DNA of 39,453 bases from an uncultured Alphaproteobacteria bacterium (GCA_944389095.1 CALXLC010000016.1:1-39453); one strand, 5' to 3'. Positions 1 to 7,879 are shown, numbered from the stretch's first letter. The notes: generated from the letters alone by a model not told the origin. A program made the numbers and translations.

Positions 1-2
1 AA

Positions 3-1322
3 GCCGGCTGGCAGGAAACGCCGTGTTCGGATCCGGATTTGCAAAGCGGCAAAGAAGACAACGGCTGCGGAGGGTATTACTACCAGTGTATGAGCACGGG
101 GGAATACTGTGAAAGCAAAGGGTTCAAAAAACAGGAATGCGAGGCCGGGGAAGAAGCCACGGTCTGCGACAAAGACAGCAGTTACAAGACATGTGCCTGT
201 GTTCCGCTGAGTGACGAGAGCAACTGCAGCTGGGGCACCAAGAACTGCGACAATGCCTGCGGCGGCACGCGAAGCTGCTGCAAAACCGCAGCCGAATATT
301 GCATGGAAAAAGGGTTCAAACAGCAAACCTGTTCATCCACGGATATTGTCACAAAGTGTGAGGCCGACGGCAGTTATGTCCAGTGCGGAGACAATCCTGA
401 TTGTCGGGTGACGCCGGTTACGGTTCCGGCAAACGGTTATTGTTCCACTACCAACAGCTGCAACATCTGCACGGATTGGAAATGTAATACTAATTACTAT
501 CAGGACGGCAACAGCTGTAAACATAATGACTGCAAGGTGACGCCGGTCAGGGTTCCTGCAAATGCGGTTTGCTCAAATACCAACAGCTGCGATATCTGTA
601 CCGGTTGGGAGTGTCGCAGCGGCTACGCGGATACGGAAAGCCACTGGTGCAGTGTTCCGGAGACAACGGACTGCGGCGAGTTGGGATACAACAAGACCGA
701 AGATGAATGCGAAGGATTGGATATGCTTAAATGTCCCTTTGATATGAGTCACGTCTGGTGTGAGGATGTTCCTGTCGAACCGGAACCCGGTATGATTTTA
801 TACTCCGACGGAACTGTGTCATTGGATGTTATTTCCGGCAAAACCCCCGTCGGCGTAGTGGCCTATGTCGATGAGACCAGAAGGTTTGCCGTGGCGCTGG
901 AAGAAACAATAAGACAATGGGGCGGTTATGGTTCTAACGTCTCATGTTTAACAAATATGAGTGCCTCGCAAGCTCAATCAGATTTTAATGGTGCAGCAAA
1001 TACACAATGTTTGATAAATGACAGTCAATCACATCCGGCGGCAGAGTATTGTAATACTTATAAACCGGTTTCGAGTGGAACAGGATCCAACGGATGGTAT
1101 TTACCGGCAGGAGGAGAGTTAACTGTAATGAGTTTTAGCTATGGGGCTATTAATTTAGGACTTCAAAAATTGTCGAAGACGCAACTTAGCAGCAATTGGT
1201 ACTGGTCTTCGTCCGAGGGCAATAACTATTACGCCGGGTACGTCAGACCGTCCGGCGGCCTTATGAACGCCAGCAGCGCTAAGAATAACTATAACCGCGT
1301 TCGTTGTGTCCTCGCTTTTTAG
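3..1322 (+). CDS. Secreted Cys-rich protein with C-terminal DUF1566/C-lectin-like domain (5' partial)
   Basis: The frame is open to the window edge, so the true start lies upstream. What is visible is about 440 residues. The N-terminal two-thirds is Cys-rich and repetitive: two modules with spaced cysteines around EYC-x-x-KGFK (near 95-400), then two modules of the type DC-[RK]-VTPV-x-VPAN ending in an SC (near 400-650), then a GY-NKTEDEC...KCPFD module. The C-terminal part (from about 790) runs ILYSDGT...WYLPAGGEL...YWSSSE...VRCVLAF, matching the DUF1566/Fib_succ_major type of C-type-lectin-like fold. It is probably an exported surface or adhesion protein; the signal peptide would lie outside the window. 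Its 3' end looks like a DGR variable region (see findings). A paralogue begins 29 bp downstream. Confidence 0.8.
   Translation, partial: AGWQETPCSDPDLQSGKEDNGCGGYYYQCMSTGEYCESKGFKKQECEAGEEATVCDKDSSYKTCACVPLSDESNCSWGTKNCDNACGGTRSCCKTAAEYCMEKGFKQQTCSSTDIVTKCEADGSYVQCGDNPDCRVTPVTVPANGYCSTTNSCNICTDWKCNTNYYQDGNSCKHNDCKVTPVRVPANAVCSNTNSCDICTGWECRSGYADTESHWCSVPETTDCGELGYNKTEDECEGLDMLKCPFDMSHVWCEDVPVEPEPGMILYSDGTVSLDVISGKTPVGVVAYVDETRRFAVALEETIRQWGGYGSNVSCLTNMSASQAQSDFNGAANTQCLINDSQSHPAAEYCNTYKPVSSGTGSNGWYLPAGGELTVMSFSYGAINLGLQKLSKTQLSSNWYWSSSEGNNYYAGYVRPSGGLMNASSAKNNYNRVRCVLAF
1200..1312 (+). other. Candidate DGR variable region (VR1)
   Basis: Flanks at 1200-1217 and 1293-1312 are identical, base for base, to the flanks of the equivalent region of the gene at 38660-39427 (complement of 38768-38785 and 38670-38689). 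The 75-bp core between them differs strongly from the other copy. From codon 12 of the core onward the differing codons keep the same third base (C or T) while positions 1 and 2 vary, as expected when AAC/AAT codons of a template repeat undergo adenine mutagenesis. No template repeat or reverse transcriptase was seen in the window. Confidence 0.6.
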
Positions 1323-1351
1323 AAATTAGGAAAGTTTTTAGGAGAAAAGCA

Positions 1352-2101
1352 ATGAGAAAGTTGAATAAATTACTGGCCGGAGTATCGGTTGCGGTGTTGG
1401 CCTCGTTTCAGGCGCAGGCGACCTGTGTCCCGGCAGACTGCAACGCCATGGGCTACACCAAATCCGCTTCCGACTGCGACGGCAGCGATATGATTAAATG
1501 CCCTTTTGACACTGATAAAGTCTGGTGTACGGAAGGAAGCGACGTTTCAACAATGGCTCCGGCTATAGGAGCTATATATTATTCCGACGGAACATTCTCA
1601 ACAGAACTTAATCCAAAGAAAAATGCCGTCGGCATCGTTGCGTATATGAATGGAAATCGGAGACTTGTTATCGCATTTGATGAACAATCCAAATTATGGG
1701 GCGGTTATGCCGTAAATGAAGCTTGTCTGACGGATTACGGCAGTTCTGACAACGCCAAGACAGATTTTAACGGCCTGATGAACACATTATGTTTGGTAAA
1801 CGCAGGCAATCGCCCTGCTGCAGAATATTGCAATTCTTACAAACCTGTTTCAAGCGGTGCGGGAAGCATAGGCTGGTATTTGCCGGCTGCCGGTGAATTA
1901 AACGGAATCAGTTCTAATTACAACGCAATCAACTCAGCGCTTCAAAAATTATCAAAAACAAAACTCAGCACCGACTATTATTGGACCTCGTCCGAAATAG
2001 ATCTCGGAACCTCCTGGTATGCAAAATTCGCAACCGGCGATGTCCACTATAGTGATGGAAAAAATCAGAGCCACCTCACTCGCTGCGTCCTTGCGTTTTA
2101 G
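1352..2101 (+). CDS. Secreted Cys-module protein with DUF1566-like C-terminal domain
   Basis: A 249-residue protein. The ATG at 1352 is chosen because AGGAG stands at 1340-1344 and because it is followed at once by a signal peptide (MRKLNK, hydrophobic LLAGVSVAVLASF, AQA cleavage before TC). A short Cys module (GYTKSASDCDG...KCPFD...WC) precedes a DUF1566-like domain with WYLPAAGEL and YWTSSE and the family ending RCVLAF. It is a paralogue of the flanking upstream gene and of the gene at 38660-39427, but lacks the long N-terminal Cys repeats of the former. Its C-terminal region also has many NNY codons but is clearly more diverged than the other two. It is probably an exported, surface-exposed protein; the ligand is unknown. 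Confidence 0.8.
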   Translation: MRKLNKLLAGVSVAVLASFQAQATCVPADCNAMGYTKSASDCDGSDMIKCPFDTDKVWCTEGSDVSTMAPAIGAIYYSDGTFSTELNPKKNAVGIVAYMNGNRRLVIAFDEQSKLWGGYAVNEACLTDYGSSDNAKTDFNGLMNTLCLVNAGNRPAAEYCNSYKPVSSGAGSIGWYLPAAGELNGISSNYNAINSALQKLSKTKLSTDYYWTSSEIDLGTSWYAKFATGDVHYSDGKNQSHLTRCVLAF

Positions 2102-2103
2102 AA

Positions 2104-2136
2104 AAATGCCCGTTGAATTCAGCGGGCATTTCTTTT
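2104..2136. terminator. Bidirectional rho-independent terminator
   Basis: A 9-bp perfect stem AAATGCCCG (2104-2112) / CGGGCATTT (2123-2131) is followed by TCTTTT, with an A-run on the left side, so it can serve both the gene ending at 2101 and hisS, which converges from the right. Confidence 0.8.
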
Positions 2137-3439
2137 AAGCTGCAACGGCTTTAATCAACTCATCCAGCTTCAGGCGCTGCTGGTCGCCGGTTTGCATATT
2201 TTTGAGCGTATAGTTCCCCTGCGCCGCCTCGTCTTCTCCGATGATTATCAGATAAGGCACCTTGATTTTATTGGCATATTCCATTTTTTTCTTGAATTTG
2301 CACTCACGCAGAAAAACATCCGCGGCAATGTCATGACGCCGGAGCTCTCCGGCCAGCGTTACCGCCTGAGTTTGATACGCCGCATTTTGAACGACGATTA
2401 ACGCCTTGTTCGGGGTCGGACCGCCAATTTTTAGCAGCCCTTTGCCGCGCAACTGGTCAAACAGACGGGTCAGACCGATGGAAATACCGACACCCGGAAA
2501 TTTCTTGTCCATAAACACGCTGGACAAATTTTCGTACCGGCCGCCGGAACAAACCGAACCAAACTCGGGATAGTCGTCAAAAAAGGTTTCGTAAACCGTG
2601 CCGGTATAATAATCCAAACCGCGGGTGATGCTTAAATCTACCTGAATGTTTTGCGGATTGATGCCCAGATTGCGCGCCTGAGAAATGACCGTCTGCAGTT
2701 CCTCCAGTCCGGCGCGGTAGCTTTCATTATCAATATTGTATGCGGCCAGAGCCTGCAAAATTTCTTCATTGCTGCCTTTGACGGTGATAAATTCCAGAAT
2801 TTTGCGATTAAGCTCTTCCGGCAGTCCCAAATCCCGGAGTTCTTCCAGAAAAGCCGCTTCCGGGATTTTTTTGATTTTATCTACCAGACGCAGCACATCA
2901 ACGGTCTTGTCCCGAATGTTCAGACTCTCCAGAAAACCGGAAAGAAGTTTGCGGTTATTCAGATAAATTTTGAACGCCGGAAGTTCCAGCTTTTTGAACA
3001 CGGTATAAATAACCGCCAGCACTTCGGCATCATAAACAATATTTAAATCATCGCGGTCAATGATATCTATATCGCACTGATAAAACTCGCGAAACCGTCC
3101 TTTTTGCGGACGTTCGCCGCGGTATACCTTGCCAATCTGATATCGTTTGAACGGGAAAGTCAAATCGTTGTTGTAAAGCGCAACGTATTTAGCCAGCGGC
3201 ACCGTCAAATCGAACCGCATTGCCAAATCGGTATCGCCTTTTTTGAACTCGTAAATCTGTTTTTCGGTTTCTCCACCGGATTTGGACAGTAAAACCTCCG
3301 CCAGCTCCAAAACCGGCGTATCCAGCGGCGCAAAACCGAACAGCTCGTAAGTATGGCGGATAACGGACTTCATATGCTCCATTACAATCTGTTCCTGCGG
3401 CAAAAGTTCCATAAATCCCTGTAAAGTACGAGCTGTCAT
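2135..3439 (-). CDS. hisS: Histidyl-tRNA synthetase
   Basis: A 434-residue class II synthetase that charges tRNA-His. Visible landmarks are motif 2 (ERPQKGRFREFYQCD, about residues 110-125), the histidine-binding segment RGLDYYTGTVYE (about 270) and the GVGISIGLTRL motif 3 region (about 315), followed by an anticodon-binding domain. The start at 3439 has GAGGGA a few bases upstream. The motif 2 wording FREFYQCD and RGLDYYTG resemble the archaeal/eukaryotic/Bacteroidetes-like branch of HisRS more than the YRQFHQ form of E. coli. This recalls the known peculiarity of HisRS and tRNA-His in many alphaproteobacteria, or transfer. It is convergent with the upstream DUF1566 gene and shares its terminator. 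Confidence 0.95.
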   Translation of the reverse strand: MTARTLQGFMELLPQEQIVMEHMKSVIRHTYELFGFAPLDTPVLELAEVLLSKSGGETEKQIYEFKKGDTDLAMRFDLTVPLAKYVALYNNDLTFPFKRYQIGKVYRGERPQKGRFREFYQCDIDIIDRDDLNIVYDAEVLAVIYTVFKKLELPAFKIYLNNRKLLSGFLESLNIRDKTVDVLRLVDKIKKIPEAAFLEELRDLGLPEELNRKILEFITVKGSNEEILQALAAYNIDNESYRAGLEELQTVISQARNLGINPQNIQVDLSITRGLDYYTGTVYETFFDDYPEFGSVCSGGRYENLSSVFMDKKFPGVGISIGLTRLFDQLRGKGLLKIGGPTPNKALIVVQNAAYQTQAVTLAGELRRHDIAADVFLRECKFKKKMEYANKIKVPYLIIIGEDEAAQGNYTLKNMQTGDQQRLKLDELIKAVAA

Positions 3440-3550
3440 AATTCCCTCTTTTTGAAAAAATAAAAAAATACCGGATTATTAATAGTTTGAATTGCCTTAA
3501 ATGTCAAATTCAAAATATGCCGTCCCTGCCGATAATCCTTTGCACAAATC

Positions 3551-3577
3551 TTATAATCTCTTGCAAAAAGATTATAA
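3551..3577. promoter_or_regulatory. Inverted repeat in the hisS-fliI intergenic region
   Basis: Perfect 9-bp arms TTATAATCT (3551-3559) and AGATTATAA (3569-3577) with a 9-nt centre lie about 50 bp upstream of fliI. This could be an operator for the flagellar operon or a weak hairpin. A TATAAT-like box lies in the left arm, but I see no convincing -35 partner. Confidence 0.35.
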
Positions 3578-3625
3578 AGCATTACAAATGTATTATTGTT
3601 TCTATAAATTGATGAGAGTTTGGGC

Positions 3626-4966
3626 GTGTCCGATTATACCGACAATATTCTGCAGGAGATTTCAAAGCTGGACGAAGCTTCTTATTACGGCTGCGTGACC
3701 GGGGTGCAGGGCTTGTTTATCGAAGCCGGGGGTATTCTGGCCAAGTTGGCCGTGGGTGACCGCTGCAACGTGATTGCCGCCGGCGGCAAAGTCGTGCCCT
3801 GCGAGGTGGTCAGCTTTAAGGACAACAAACTGCTTTTGATGCCTTACGGCTCGGTTGACGGCATCGGACCGGGCTGCCGGGTGGAAGTGGAAAACGCCCG
3901 GCCGGTGATTTATCCGCATCCGTCGTGGCTGGGACGCATCATCAACGCGTTCGGCGAGGCCATTGACGGCAAAGGCCCCCTTATTAAGGGCAACACGCCG
4001 TATCTGATAAAATCTTCGCCGCCTCCGGCGCAATTCCGCGACCGGGTCAAGGGCAAGGTTGACCTCGGTGTTAAGGCCGTCAACACCTTTTTGACGATTT
4101 GCAAGGGGCAACGTATGGGGATTTTTGCCGGTTCCGGCGTCGGCAAATCGACCCTGATGTCGATGATGGCGCGGCAAACCGACTCCGATGTGTCGGTTAT
4201 CGGGCTTATCGGTGAACGCGGGCGCGAGGCCAAGGAATTTGTGGAAGACGTGCTGGGGGAAGAAGGTTTGGCCAAATCAGTGCTGGTGCTGGCGACGTCC
4301 GACGAAAGTCCCCTGCTCCGCCGTCAGGCCGCTTATGTGACGATGGCCGTCGCAGAGTTTTTCCGCGACCAGAACAAGGATGTGCTCTGCATGATGGACT
4401 CGATTACCCGTTTTGCCATGGCGCAACGCGAAATTGCCCTGTCCGTGGGAGAACCGCCTGCCTCGAAAGGCTATACGCCGAGTGTGTTTGCCGAACTTCC
4501 CCGCCTGCTGGAGCGGGCCGGCCCCGGCGCCGGAAACGGTACAATTACCGGGTTGTTTACGGTTTTGGTGGACGGTGACGACCATAACGAGCCCGTGGCC
4601 GATGCCGTGCGCTCGATTTTGGACGGCCATATCGTTCTGGACCGAAGCATTGCAGAACGAAACCGCTATCCGGCAATCAATATCCTGCGCTCCGTTTCGC
4701 GTACCATGCCCGACTGCGACACCAAGGAAGAATATGCCCTGGTGGCTAAAGCGCGCAAATATATTTCCGCCTATGAGGATATGGCTGAGCTTATCCGACT
4801 CGGAGCTTATAAAAAAGGCTCCAACCGCGAAGTGGACGAGGCTATTTTCTATTACCCCAAAATTGAGGAATTTTTGGCGCAGGGCAAGCAGGAACGTTTT
4901 ACGCTGCCCGAGTGTTATGACCTTTTGGGCAAGATTCTGGCACAGCCCTACACCCCGGCCGGATAA
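3626..4966 (+). CDS. fliI: Flagellar export ATPase FliI
   Basis: A 446-residue F1-beta-like ATPase that energises export of flagellar rod, hook and filament subunits at the cytoplasmic face of the basal body. It has an N-terminal beta-barrel domain, Walker A GSGVGKST at about residues 169-176, Walker B around VLCMMDSITRFAMAQRE, and the family segment SVFAELPRLLERAG. The GTG at 3626 is preferred because GAGAG sits 7 bp upstream; a TTG at 3620 in the same frame is also possible. fliJ begins 14 bp after the stop. Only fliI and fliJ of the export apparatus are in the window, so the flagellar genes are dispersed. The Walker motifs leave no doubt about the ATPase family; FliI rather than a type III secretion homologue is supported by fliJ and the nearby motAB. 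Confidence 0.93.
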   Translation: MSDYTDNILQEISKLDEASYYGCVTGVQGLFIEAGGILAKLAVGDRCNVIAAGGKVVPCEVVSFKDNKLLLMPYGSVDGIGPGCRVEVENARPVIYPHPSWLGRIINAFGEAIDGKGPLIKGNTPYLIKSSPPPAQFRDRVKGKVDLGVKAVNTFLTICKGQRMGIFAGSGVGKSTLMSMMARQTDSDVSVIGLIGERGREAKEFVEDVLGEEGLAKSVLVLATSDESPLLRRQAAYVTMAVAEFFRDQNKDVLCMMDSITRFAMAQREIALSVGEPPASKGYTPSVFAELPRLLERAGPGAGNGTITGLFTVLVDGDDHNEPVADAVRSILDGHIVLDRSIAERNRYPAINILRSVSRTMPDCDTKEEYALVAKARKYISAYEDMAELIRLGAYKKGSNREVDEAIFYYPKIEEFLAQGKQERFTLPECYDLLGKILAQPYTPAG

Positions 4967-4980
4967 TCTGAGAGGCGCCC

Positions 4981-5406
4981 TTGAAAAATTCTTTGAAAAC
5001 TCTCGGCCGAATTCAAAAATTCCAAATTGACGAACAGCGCAAAAGACTGGTCGAACAGCAAAAAATTGAAGACCATTTGAACCGGACCATCAAAGAACTG
5101 GATGATTCTTTTGAAAAAGAAAAAGCTTTTGCCAAACAAAACGCCAATGTCGGCGATTTCGGTCTGTATGTCAAAACTTATTTGAAAAAGAGGGAGGAAC
5201 TCCTGAACCGTCTGCATGCCGTCGAACAGAAAATTGCAGAAATCAGAGATATTATCGCAGACCTTTTCAAAGAACAGAAAACTTACGAAATCGTCGACGA
5301 CCGCCGACGCAAGGCCGCTCAAAAAGAACTCGAAGATAAAGAGCAGAAGATGCTTGATGAAATCGGCACCAATGCTTATATCAAAAAACACGAGCAACAA
5401 GATTAA
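4981..5406 (+). CDS. fliJ: FliJ-like flagellar export protein
   Basis: A 141-residue, highly charged, almost wholly helical coiled-coil protein. FliJ acts as a stalk/escort protein for FliI in flagellar export. Identification rests on size, heptad-rich Lys/Glu/Gln composition, and position directly after fliI with a 14-bp gap. The start is a TTG preceded by AGAGGC; no upstream ATG fits. Sequence alone cannot prove FliJ, which is poorly conserved, but the context is characteristic. Confidence 0.75.
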   Translation: MKNSLKTLGRIQKFQIDEQRKRLVEQQKIEDHLNRTIKELDDSFEKEKAFAKQNANVGDFGLYVKTYLKKREELLNRLHAVEQKIAEIRDIIADLFKEQKTYEIVDDRRRKAAQKELEDKEQKMLDEIGTNAYIKKHEQQD

Positions 5407-5419
5407 AAGGAGAAAGGTC

Positions 5420-5998
5420 ATGTTTGAGATGAAACCCCTGCCCTATGCCCCGGGCGCTCTGGGCGAATACATGTCTGCCCGCACACTGGAATTTCATTAC
5501 GGAAAACATTACAAAACTTATGTCGACACCCTTAACAAGTTGATTGCCGGCACCCAATTTGACCATCTGCCGCTGGAAGAAATTATTCAGAAAACCTACG
5601 GCAAAGCAGAATATCAGGCCATTTTCAACAATGCCGGGCAGGTTTACAATCATGAAATGTTTTGGAATTCGATGACGCCAAACGGCGGCGGCGCTCCACA
5701 AGGCCGGCTTGCCGAAAAGATTCAGGAAGCTTTCGGAAGCTTTGAAAAATTTAAAGAAGAATTCAAAAATGCCGCAATCACCCAATTCGGCAGCGGCTGG
5801 GCCTGGCTGGCCGTTGACGGCGGCAAGCTCAAAATTATCAAAACGGCCAACGGCGACACGCCGATTGCCCGCGGTGTCAGACCTTTGCTCAACCTTGACG
5901 TCTGGGAACATGCCTATTATCTGGATTATCAGAATCGGCGCGCCGATTTTGCCGAAAACTTTCTGCAGCATCTGGTTAAGTGGCCGGAATCGGACTAA
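5420..5998 (+). CDS. sodB: Superoxide dismutase, Fe/Mn family (likely Fe type)
   Basis: A 192-residue protein that dismutates superoxide. The metal ligands are recognisable as His26 (FHYGKHY), His78 (NHEMFW), Asp160 and His164 (DVWEHAYY). The FGSGWAWL segment and the second-sphere region around 120-130 are typical of the Fe type. The start at 5420 follows AAGGAGAAAGGTC. It begins only 13 bp after fliJ, so it may be co-transcribed with fliIJ, an unusual partner for flagellar export genes. It ends before a hairpin-plus-T-run terminator. Confidence 0.92.
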   Translation: MFEMKPLPYAPGALGEYMSARTLEFHYGKHYKTYVDTLNKLIAGTQFDHLPLEEIIQKTYGKAEYQAIFNNAGQVYNHEMFWNSMTPNGGGAPQGRLAEKIQEAFGSFEKFKEEFKNAAITQFGSGWAWLAVDGGKLKIIKTANGDTPIARGVRPLLNLDVWEHAYYLDYQNRRADFAENFLQHLVKWPESD

Positions 5999-6012
5999 AT
6001 TCCGACAGATAA

Positions 6013-6043
6013 GAAAAAAGCAGCTGATAAAGCTGTTTTTTTT
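6013..6043 (+). terminator. Rho-independent terminator after sodB
   Basis: An A-run followed by CAGC / GCTG around a 7-nt loop and a run of eight T. The A and T runs extend the stem. Confidence 0.7.
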
Positions 6044-6094
6044 GATGTCTTTTAAAGAATATTTAAGTAGAATCGGTTATAGTAAAATAAATTA

Positions 6095-6123
6095 TTGACG
6101 AAATTTGTCAAAAGTGATATTGT
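6095..6123 (+). promoter_or_regulatory. Sigma-70-like promoter for the 6165/6764 gene pair
   Basis: TTGACG (6095-6100), a 17-bp spacer, then TATTGT (6118-6123). It lies about 40 bp before the ATG at 6165 and after the sodB terminator. Confidence 0.6.
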
Positions 6124-6164
6124 AAAAATAATAAAAATTTACATAACTGAAGGAGCTTATTCTC

Positions 6165-6761
6165 ATGGCTACATACAGCTGCGGCGGAAAACCGAACAAA
6201 GAATCTCAGAATATCTGGCAGAAAATCCACAGTGCCGCTCAGAATGCAAAAGGCAAGGTCAAAGAGAAAGCCGTTGACTTTGCCGGCACCAGGCTGGGTG
6301 TGGCCGCAATCGGCATCGTTTCGGGCGCGGCGACCGTCGGATTCGACAAAATCCGCGAATTCAGTTTTGCCCTGCCGAATTCTCATTACTTTGCCGGCGC
6401 CGTCGGAAGCGGAGCCGCTTTTGCCGAGGCTGCCACCGCCGGCGTGACCCTGGTTGCCGCCAGCGCTCTGGTTTATGATGCCAGCCAGACAAAACTCGGA
6501 AAAGCTTTTATTCACGGCACAAAAAATACCGCCGCCAAAATGAATGACTATACAAAACATAAAATCGTTCCTTTTGCCAAAAAGGCCATGTCCAATATTC
6601 AGAGTCGTTTTGCCGACGGCATGGATATTTATGCGCCGAGCAAATCCGGTGACGGTGTCGTATATGCGGGAACTTCCGTTCAGACGCAAGACGGCGGTAA
6701 AATCGTCAAGCAGCCGTTAAAAGTTCTTAACTCCTGGTTTCAAAAAGTTAAAGGCAGATAA
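6165..6761 (+). CDS. Unknown small protein with two hydrophobic segments
   Basis: A 198-residue protein I do not recognise. An AAGGAG precedes the ATG at good spacing, and a clear promoter lies upstream. The N-terminus is basic and amphipathic without a classical signal peptide. Two Ala/Gly-rich hydrophobic stretches follow (about residues 45-60 and 80-105), then a Lys-rich, soluble-looking C-terminal half. This suggests a membrane-associated or glycine-zipper-like protein. The next gene starts 2 bp after the stop, so the two form a transcription unit closed by a strong terminator. Confidence 0.7.
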   Translation: MATYSCGGKPNKESQNIWQKIHSAAQNAKGKVKEKAVDFAGTRLGVAAIGIVSGAATVGFDKIREFSFALPNSHYFAGAVGSGAAFAEAATAGVTLVAASALVYDASQTKLGKAFIHGTKNTAAKMNDYTKHKIVPFAKKAMSNIQSRFADGMDIYAPSKSGDGVVYAGTSVQTQDGGKIVKQPLKVLNSWFQKVKGR

Positions 6762-6763
6762 AG

Positions 6764-7114
6764 ATGTCAGAGTATGTTACCGAAGACAATTTTATGATTG
6801 CGGAAGGCTCTGAGGGAGAATTGTATGTTTATCTCTCGGCTAAAAAAGCTCATCCGGAAACGCCGAGAATTGTCTATGACGGACATGACCATGCAATTTT
6901 TCTGCGTTCCCCCAAACAAAAAATCATTTTGGACTACATTAATCCGGAGGTGCGCGACAAACTGCGCAAAGCGCCGGAAGTGATTGTGGTTGAAACAATT
7001 TTGGAAAATATTAAAGACTGCTATGTGGCCAAGATGAACATGGTTGACCGGATTCCGGTAGATTGGAGCCAGCTCGGACTTTCAAATTGGGAAGACGCCG
7101 TTCTGAAAAATTAA
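6764..7114 (+). CDS. Unknown 116-residue soluble protein
   Basis: A small acidic protein without signal peptide or membrane segment, translated from an ATG 2 bp after the preceding stop, with no SD of its own obvious beyond AAAGGC. It contains alternating hydrophobic and charged stretches (RIVYDGHDHAIFLR, EVIVVETIL) that suggest a mixed alpha/beta fold. No family is recognised. Coupling with the upstream gene suggests a joint function. Confidence 0.65.
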   Translation: MSEYVTEDNFMIAEGSEGELYVYLSAKKAHPETPRIVYDGHDHAIFLRSPKQKIILDYINPEVRDKLRKAPEVIVVETILENIKDCYVAKMNMVDRIPVDWSQLGLSNWEDAVLKN

Positions 7115-7130
7115 AATTTATATCAGTCAG

Positions 7131-7157
7131 AATGCGCCCTTTGCGGCGCATTTTTTT
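7131..7157 (+). terminator. Rho-independent terminator
   Basis: Stem AATGCGCC (7131-7138) / GGCGCATT (7145-7152) followed by seven T in total. It closes the 6165/6764 unit. The converging gene ends at 7172. Confidence 0.8.
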
Positions 7158-7171
7158 GCGGCAAACAGTCC

Positions 7172-7879
7172 CTACCACTCAAAGTTTTTGCGGGACATAT
7201 AATCTTTTTTCTGCGCGGCGTTTAATTTTTCCAATGAATAACGCAGCATGGTCCGCGGCATGTCTTTGCTGTAACGGTCCAAAAACCGGCAAAGACCGTC
7301 ACAATCCTTCTTGCCGGCTTCCCGCAGCATCCATCCGCAGGCTTTGTGCATCAAATCATGAGGATGATTCATAAATTTTTCGGCCATATCAAAAACCGGA
7401 CCGCAATCTCCCCGGCGAATAAAATACCAGCAGGCAATCATGGCAATCCGCTGCCGCCATAAACGCCCAGACGATGCAAGTTCAAAAAGAAAATCCGTTG
7501 ACGGATAACACCAGGCCCCCGGAATTTCCGCCGCCGACAAGTCGACCAAATCCCAATTGTTGACATAATCAATGTTTTTGACATAGAGGTCAAAGATTTG
7601 CTTTTGACGAGGCCCGTCCGCTATTTTGAACTGCTCTATCATCAGCACCAGCGCGGCAAACCGCACCTCATGGTAAGGCGAACAAAGCAGCCTTTCCGCT
7701 TCGGACAAACTGAATTTTTTTTGAAACGGTTTGACGATACGGCGAATCTGCGGCACTTTGAGCCCCAAAAACATGTCTCCTTCCCCGTAACCGCCGGGAT
7801 AAGCCTGAAAGAACTTCCGGTAATGCTCAACAAGCGCTTCATCTCCGGCTTTTTTCAATTCGGCTGCCAAGTCTTCCAT
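7172..7879 (-). CDS. DNA alkylation repair protein (AlkD family)
   Basis: A 235-residue all-helical HEAT-like-repeat protein matching the AlkD family of DNA glycosylases, which remove bulky or positively charged alkylated bases such as 3- and 7-methylpurines. Supporting segments are GLKVPQIRRIVK (about 40-52), the helix with EVRFAALVLMIEQF, NNWDLVDLSAAEIPG, and the family ending with a long basic helix. Length fits the family (about 220-240). The start at 7879 is the only suitable ATG, with GGAGGCGC-like purines just upstream. An ogt gene for another alkylation repair protein lies 7 kb away, but the two are not linked in an operon. Confidence 0.85.
   Translation of the reverse strand: MEDLAAELKKAGDEALVEHYRKFFQAYPGGYGEGDMFLGLKVPQIRRIVKPFQKKFSLSEAERLLCSPYHEVRFAALVLMIEQFKIADGPRQKQIFDLYVKNIDYVNNWDLVDLSAAEIPGAWCYPSTDFLFELASSGRLWRQRIAMIACWYFIRRGDCGPVFDMAEKFMNHPHDLMHKACGWMLREAGKKDCDGLCRFLDRYSKDMPRTMLRYSLEKLNAAQKKDYMSRKNFEW

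Noticed and set aside
3501-3698. Small open frame of 65 codons across the hisS-fliI gap
   Set aside because: It runs into the first codons of fliI in another frame, has no SD and crosses the inverted repeat; it looks like a chance frame.
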